DNA of 64,000 bases, taken from contig NZ_JALKCH010000002.1 of the NCBI RefSeq assembly GCF_023016805.1, forward strand, positions 372,001 to 436,000, read 5' to 3'. Shown here in pieces: positions 60,478-64,000 of the stretch. The notes beneath the pieces were generated by a model. That model searched no databases, was not told the DNA's origin, and was given only the letters and a program-made list of their open reading frames with translations. This DNA is from Ancylobacter crimeensis (lineage in GTDB: Bacteria; Pseudomonadota; Alphaproteobacteria; Rhizobiales; Xanthobacteraceae). Positions within the stretch are counted from its first letter, which is position 1. Each line of letters opens with the position of its first letter. The position numbers and the translations under genes were made by a program.

Positions 60478-61473
60478 TTAGTCGAGCTGCGCGCCGGAGG
60501 CCCTCACGATGGGTGCCCATTTCGCCAGCTCGGCCTTTACATGAGCGTCGAGCTCGGCGGGGGTGGAGCCGACGACGGTGGCGCTGAAGTCGGCGAGCTT
60601 GGCCTGCACGGCCGGATCGGCGAGCGCGGCATTCGCGGCCTTGTTCAGCTTCTCGATGGCGGCCGCGGGGGTGCCGGCGGGAGCGAACAGGGCGTTCCAG
60701 GTGTAGGTCTCGTAGCCCGGAATGGTCTCGGCGATGGCCGGCACGTCGGGGAAGGAAGTTGCCCTCTTGGCAGTGGTCACGCCGAGCGCGCGCAGCTTGC
60801 CGCTCTTGATGTGGCCGGCCGACGAAGGAAGGTTGTCGAACATGATCGGCACCTGCCCGGCCAGCACGTCGTTCAGCGCCGGGCCGGCGCCCTGATAGGG
60901 AATGTGCTGCATCTGGACGCCCGCCATGCTCTTGAACAACTCGCCGGAGAGATGCAGCGGCGTTCCGTTGCCGGACGAGGCATAGCTGTACTTGTCGGGA
61001 TCCTTCTTCAGGAGGTCGATCAGCTCGGCGACCGTGTTGGCCGGAAACTCGGGATTGACCACCAGCACGTTCGGCACGATCGCGAGCAGCGAGATCGAGG
61101 CGAAGCTCTTCACCGGGTCATAGGGCATCTTCTTGTAGAGCGCCGGGTTCAGCGCGTGGGTCGCGACGGTGCCCATCAGGATGGTGTAGCCGTCGGGGGT
61201 CGCCTTGGCGACGGCCGCGGCCCCGAGATTGCCGCCGGCCCCGCCGCGATTCTCCACCACCACGGTCTGGCCGAGCTCCTGTGTCATGCGCTGCGCTATG
61301 AGCCGGCCGACCAGATCGGTCGAGCCGCCCGCGGCGAAGGGCACCACCAGCGTGATCGGGCGCGTGGGGAAGTCCTGGGCGAACGCGGGCGCGCCCGGCA
61401 GCAGGCCGAGCGTGGCGCCGAGCGCGACGCCGGCAAGCGTGCCGGCAAGGCCGGCAAAGACCGAACGAAGCAT
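60478..61473 (-). CDS. Bug-family tripartite tricarboxylate transporter receptor
   Basis: The 331-residue exported protein is a Bug/TctC-type solute receptor. A signal peptide (about 1-32, ending GAPAFAQ) precedes FPTRPITLVVPFAAGGSTDL (about 34-53), the ligand-binding loop. TVVVENRGGAGGNLGAAAVA, DGYTILMGT and IPYQGAGPALNDVLAGQV complete the family pattern. TctA/TctB membrane partners are not in the window, so this is a probable orphan receptor, common in beta- and alphaproteobacteria. The ligand is unknown. ATG 61473 has GGGAGAA upstream. Confidence 0.92.
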   Translation of the reverse strand: MLRSVFAGLAGTLAGVALGATLGLLPGAPAFAQDFPTRPITLVVPFAAGGSTDLVGRLIAQRMTQELGQTVVVENRGGAGGNLGAAAVAKATPDGYTILMGTVATHALNPALYKKMPYDPVKSFASISLLAIVPNVLVVNPEFPANTVAELIDLLKKDPDKYSYASSGNGTPLHLSGELFKSMAGVQMQHIPYQGAGPALNDVLAGQVPIMFDNLPSSAGHIKSGKLRALGVTTAKRATSFPDVPAIAETIPGYETYTWNALFAPAGTPAAAIEKLNKAANAALADPAVQAKLADFSATVVGSTPAELDAHVKAELAKWAPIVRASGAQLD

Positions 61474-61801
61474 TGATGTTTCTCCCTGATGTGCTGTCAT
61501 CTTGTCGGGTGACTATGCGTCAGGGTGCGGCATCCGGCGCGCGTGCTCAACCCAAAGCGGCGCGTCTGCGACCAATGGCCGAGAGGCCCCGCAGAATTGC
61601 GTACAATCGAAATCAGGATTGGGTGCAATGTGGCGCTTTGGAGTGCCGCGCCTGCCCAATTCTTGTGCGAAGCGCCGGGCGGCTCGCGCCGTGCGCGTCG
61701 AGCGGCTCTCGCGCCGTCGCGCCCGCCTCCGCCTTTCCCGCTTGGCACATGGCTTGCGTTCACATGACCTGCGTTTGACGCGCGAGAGGAGCCGAAGCCG
61801 G

Positions 61802-62902
61802 ATGAGCAAAGGCGCGGATATCGAGCTGGTGAGCGTCACCAAGCGCTATGGCGCGGCGCTGGCGGTGGACAACATCTCGCTGAAGATTCCGGCGGGCACC
61901 TATTGCTGCCTGCTCGGCCCCTCCGGCTGCGGCAAGACCACGACGCTGCGCATGATCGCCGGCCATGAGAGCGTGTCGAGCGGCGACATTCGCCTCGGTC
62001 CCTCCGTGGTGACGGACCTGCCGCCGGCCAAGCGCGGCACCGCGATGATGTTCCAGAGCTACGCGCTGTTTCCCCATCTCGACATCGTCGACAATGTCGC
62101 CTTCTCGCTGAAGATGAAGGGCGAGGACAAGGCGAGCCGCCGCGCCCGCGCGCTCGACATGCTGAAACTGGTGCAGATGGATCATCTCGCCGAGCGCCGT
62201 CCCGCCCAGCTTTCCGGCGGCCAGCAGCAGCGCGTCGCGCTCGCCCGCGCGCTGATCACCGACCCCCAGGTGCTGCTGCTCGACGAGCCGCTCTCCGCGC
62301 TCGATCCCTTCCTCAAGATCAAGGTGCGCCAGGAGCTGAAGCGGCTCCAGCTCCGGCTCGGCATCTCCTTCATCCACGTCACCCACAGCCAGGAGGAGGC
62401 GATGGCTCTTTCCGACCTCGTGGTGGTGATGAATGGCGGCAGGATCGAGCAGGCGGCGAGCCCGCGCGAGGTCTTCAACCGTCCCGCCACCGCCTTCGTC
62501 GCCCGCTTCATGGGCGACCATAACGTGCTGGAGGGCCGGGTCACCGCGGTGAACCCGCAGGAGATCGCCTTCGAGGTCCCGGGCGGCGCCCGCTTCGCCG
62601 TGCCCGCCCGCGAGCTCGACGAGCCGATCGCACCCGGCGCGCCCCTCGCGATCGCCGTGCGCACCGACCGGGTGCGCCTCGCGGACGACGCTCCCGCTGG
62701 CTGCGGGCTGACCGGGCTGGTGCAGAACATCGAATATCACGGCCAGAAGGTGCAACTGGCCCTGTCGGCGCCCGGCGTCGACGAGTTCTCGGTGCAACTG
62801 CCCGAAAGCCAGTTCTTCGCCAAGCCGATGAACATCGGCGACGCCGTGCCGCTCGCCTGGACGGCGCAGGACGTCCACATCCTCCGGCCCCCGGCGGCCT
62901 GA
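61802..62902 (+). CDS. PotA-like ABC transporter ATP-binding protein
   Basis: The 366-residue ATPase energises import of a polyamine-type or related solute. It has Walker A GPSGCGKTTT (about 39-48), Q-loop MMFQSYALFPHL, signature LSGGQQQRVALARAL, Walker B LLLDEPLSALD and the H-loop THSQEEAMALSDL. A C-terminal TOBE domain (about 285-362) follows. ATG 61802 starts MSKGADIELVSVTKRYG. It is followed by a PotD-like binding protein. Permease genes are expected beyond the window. Confidence 0.93.
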   Translation: MSKGADIELVSVTKRYGAALAVDNISLKIPAGTYCCLLGPSGCGKTTTLRMIAGHESVSSGDIRLGPSVVTDLPPAKRGTAMMFQSYALFPHLDIVDNVAFSLKMKGEDKASRRARALDMLKLVQMDHLAERRPAQLSGGQQQRVALARALITDPQVLLLDEPLSALDPFLKIKVRQELKRLQLRLGISFIHVTHSQEEAMALSDLVVVMNGGRIEQAASPREVFNRPATAFVARFMGDHNVLEGRVTAVNPQEIAFEVPGGARFAVPARELDEPIAPGAPLAIAVRTDRVRLADDAPAGCGLTGLVQNIEYHGQKVQLALSAPGVDEFSVQLPESQFFAKPMNIGDAVPLAWTAQDVHILRPPAA

Positions 62903-62976
62903 CGCCGGCCGGCCCCCAGACAGACTGCCCTCAATGCTGCCAACGCCAAAAGACGGAACCTTCGGGAGAGGCTGAC

Positions 62977-64000
62977 ATGACCAAGACGATCGACACGACC
63001 GGCGCCGGAAAGGGCGCCAAGGGCGCTGCGAAGGCGGCGACGGGCCTGAGCCGCCGGCAGCTCCTGAAGGGCGCTGCGGGTGCGGCCGGCCTTGCCGCGG
63101 GCTCCGGTGTGGTCACCGGCTTCCCCACCATCTGGGCGCAGAACCCGATCACGCTCCGCCAGTTCGGCACCGGGGTGTCGAACCTCAACGCCATCGCCGA
63201 GAAGTGCAAGGCTGACCTCGGCATCACCCTGCAGATGACCGCCCTCGATTCCGATGCGGTGTCGCAGCGGGTTGTGACGCAGGCCAACAGCTTCGACATC
63301 GCCGACATCGAATACTGGATCTGCAAGAAGGTGTTCCCGGCCGGCACGCTTCAGCCGATGGACGTGAAGAAGATCAAGTATTACGACCAGATCGTTCCGA
63401 TCTTCACCACCGGCAAGCTCACCCCGGACAGCAAGATCGCGCAGGGCACGGCGCCGAACACCGTGGGCTTCGTTGAAGGCCCGGACTCCAAGACCTTCGC
63501 CAAGGCGCCCACCCAGTGGATGACGCTGATCCCCACCATCTACAATGCCGACACCCTTGGCATCCGCCCGGACCTTGTCGGCCGCCCGATCAAGAACTGG
63601 AAGGACATCCTCGACCCGGCCTTCAAGGGCAAGACCTCGATCCTGAACATCCCGTCCATCGGCATCATGGACGCGGCGATGATCTGCGAGAGCGCCGGTC
63701 TCATCAAATATGCCGACAAGGGCAACATGACGAAGAAGGAGATCGACTTCACCATCGATTTCCTGATCAAGACCAAGAAGGACGGCCAGTTCCGCGCCTT
63801 CTGGAAAACCTTCGACGAGAGCGTGAACCTGATGGCCTCGGGCGAGGTCGTCATCCAGTCCATGTGGTCGCCGGCGGTGGCGGCGGTGCGCTCCAAGGGC
63901 ATTCCCTGCGTCTACCAGCCGCTCGAGGAAGGCTATCGCGCCTGGGGCGGCGGCCTCGGCATCGCCCGGCACCTCAAGGGTGCCGAGCTCGACGCCGCCT
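62977..64000 (+). CDS. PotD-like extracellular solute-binding protein (partial, runs off window)
   Basis: The gene starts at ATG 62977 (after GGGAGAGG) and continues past the window end. The first 341 residues show a twin-arginine signal with LSRRQLLKGAAGAAGLAAGS (about 24-43), ahead of QNPITLRQFGTGVSNL. The mature part resembles spermidine/putrescine-type binding proteins (group 1 extracellular solute binding, with GEVVIQSMWSPAVAAVRSKG). Tat export suggests a folded product. Substrate is unknown; the neighbouring URC genes make a nucleobase or amine possible but unproven. Confidence 0.88.
   Translation, partial: MTKTIDTTGAGKGAKGAAKAATGLSRRQLLKGAAGAAGLAAGSGVVTGFPTIWAQNPITLRQFGTGVSNLNAIAEKCKADLGITLQMTALDSDAVSQRVVTQANSFDIADIEYWICKKVFPAGTLQPMDVKKIKYYDQIVPIFTTGKLTPDSKIAQGTAPNTVGFVEGPDSKTFAKAPTQWMTLIPTIYNADTLGIRPDLVGRPIKNWKDILDPAFKGKTSILNIPSIGIMDAAMICESAGLIKYADKGNMTKKEIDFTIDFLIKTKKDGQFRAFWKTFDESVNLMASGEVVIQSMWSPAVAAVRSKGIPCVYQPLEEGYRAWGGGLGIARHLKGAELDAA

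Noticed and set aside
1-64000. tRNA genes, rRNA genes, CRISPR arrays, prophage or insertion sequences
   Set aside because: No tRNA-like GTTCGAATC arms, direct-repeat arrays, transposase or integrase were found by reading. A dedicated tRNA scan was not possible.

Overview
The window is GC-rich chromosomal DNA of an alphaproteobacterium, most likely a Hyphomicrobiales (Rhizobiales) member close to Xanthobacteraceae. The evidence is the combination of GcrA, the PhyR-NepR-EcfG general stress response, a PodJ-like polar protein, bifunctional GlnD, C4-pathway ALA synthase (HemA) and a CrbS/CrbR-like pair. No prophage, transposase, CRISPR array, rRNA or tRNA was found. The layout is core chromosome with a few specialised islands.

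Region 1-6.9 kb: gcrA, a YgjP-type metalloprotease-like protein, a class A penicillin-binding protein with a candidate CtrA box, and glnD. Region 6.9-11.7 kb: a general stress response locus. It holds an HWE-type sensor kinase overlapping phyR, divergent nepR-ecfG, and small envelope proteins. EcfG-type promoters (GGAAC-N16/17-CGTT or GGTT) can be read in front of phyR, nepR-ecfG, a PRC-barrel gene, a small exported protein, a DUF1328 gene and, at 16.8 kb, a glycine-zipper lipoprotein. Region 11.7-20.7 kb: LysR regulator, rmuC, def-fmt-GNAT, 1-Cys peroxiredoxin, an S24/HTH regulator with an operator-like palindrome, DUF952-pyrD and a MATE exporter.

Region 20.8-28.2 kb: a DNA-repair island with ATP-dependent ligase, MBL-fold exonuclease, Lhr-type helicase and PdeM-type phosphoesterase, the known Lig-Exo-Lhr-PE set. 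It is split by a TPR-methyltransferase. Region 28.2-42.9 kb: PodJ-like Sel1 protein, MerR regulator, isomerase, exported protein, esterase, YjbQ, a LuxR-type response regulator with methyltransferase, a convergent SSS-fused hybrid kinase, GNAT and mscL. Two inverted copies of a ~95-bp intergenic repeat each supply a TAG stop codon. Region 43.1-49.8 kb: aminotransferase and surface-polysaccharide genes, including an RgpF-like protein whose C-terminal part looks like a HAD phosphatase that has lost its catalytic aspartates.

Region 51.2-55.5 kb is the most interesting. A ureohydrolase that would normally be called agmatinase lies behind a recognisable guanidine-I (ykkC) riboswitch, so it is best read as a Ni-dependent guanidine hydrolase (GdmH). 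It is followed by a histidine-rich small protein of unknown family and preceded by a HupE/UreJ-type nickel transporter. This suggests a self-contained guanidine-utilisation and nickel-supply unit without the HypA/HypB-like chaperones described elsewhere. Region 55.7-60.1 kb: upp, a RibA-like URC1 and a DUF1688 URC4, the signature of the URC uracil-catabolism pathway, with a PhnA-domain gene between. Region 60.5-64 kb: a Bug-family receptor and the start of a PotA/PotD-like ABC importer running off the window.
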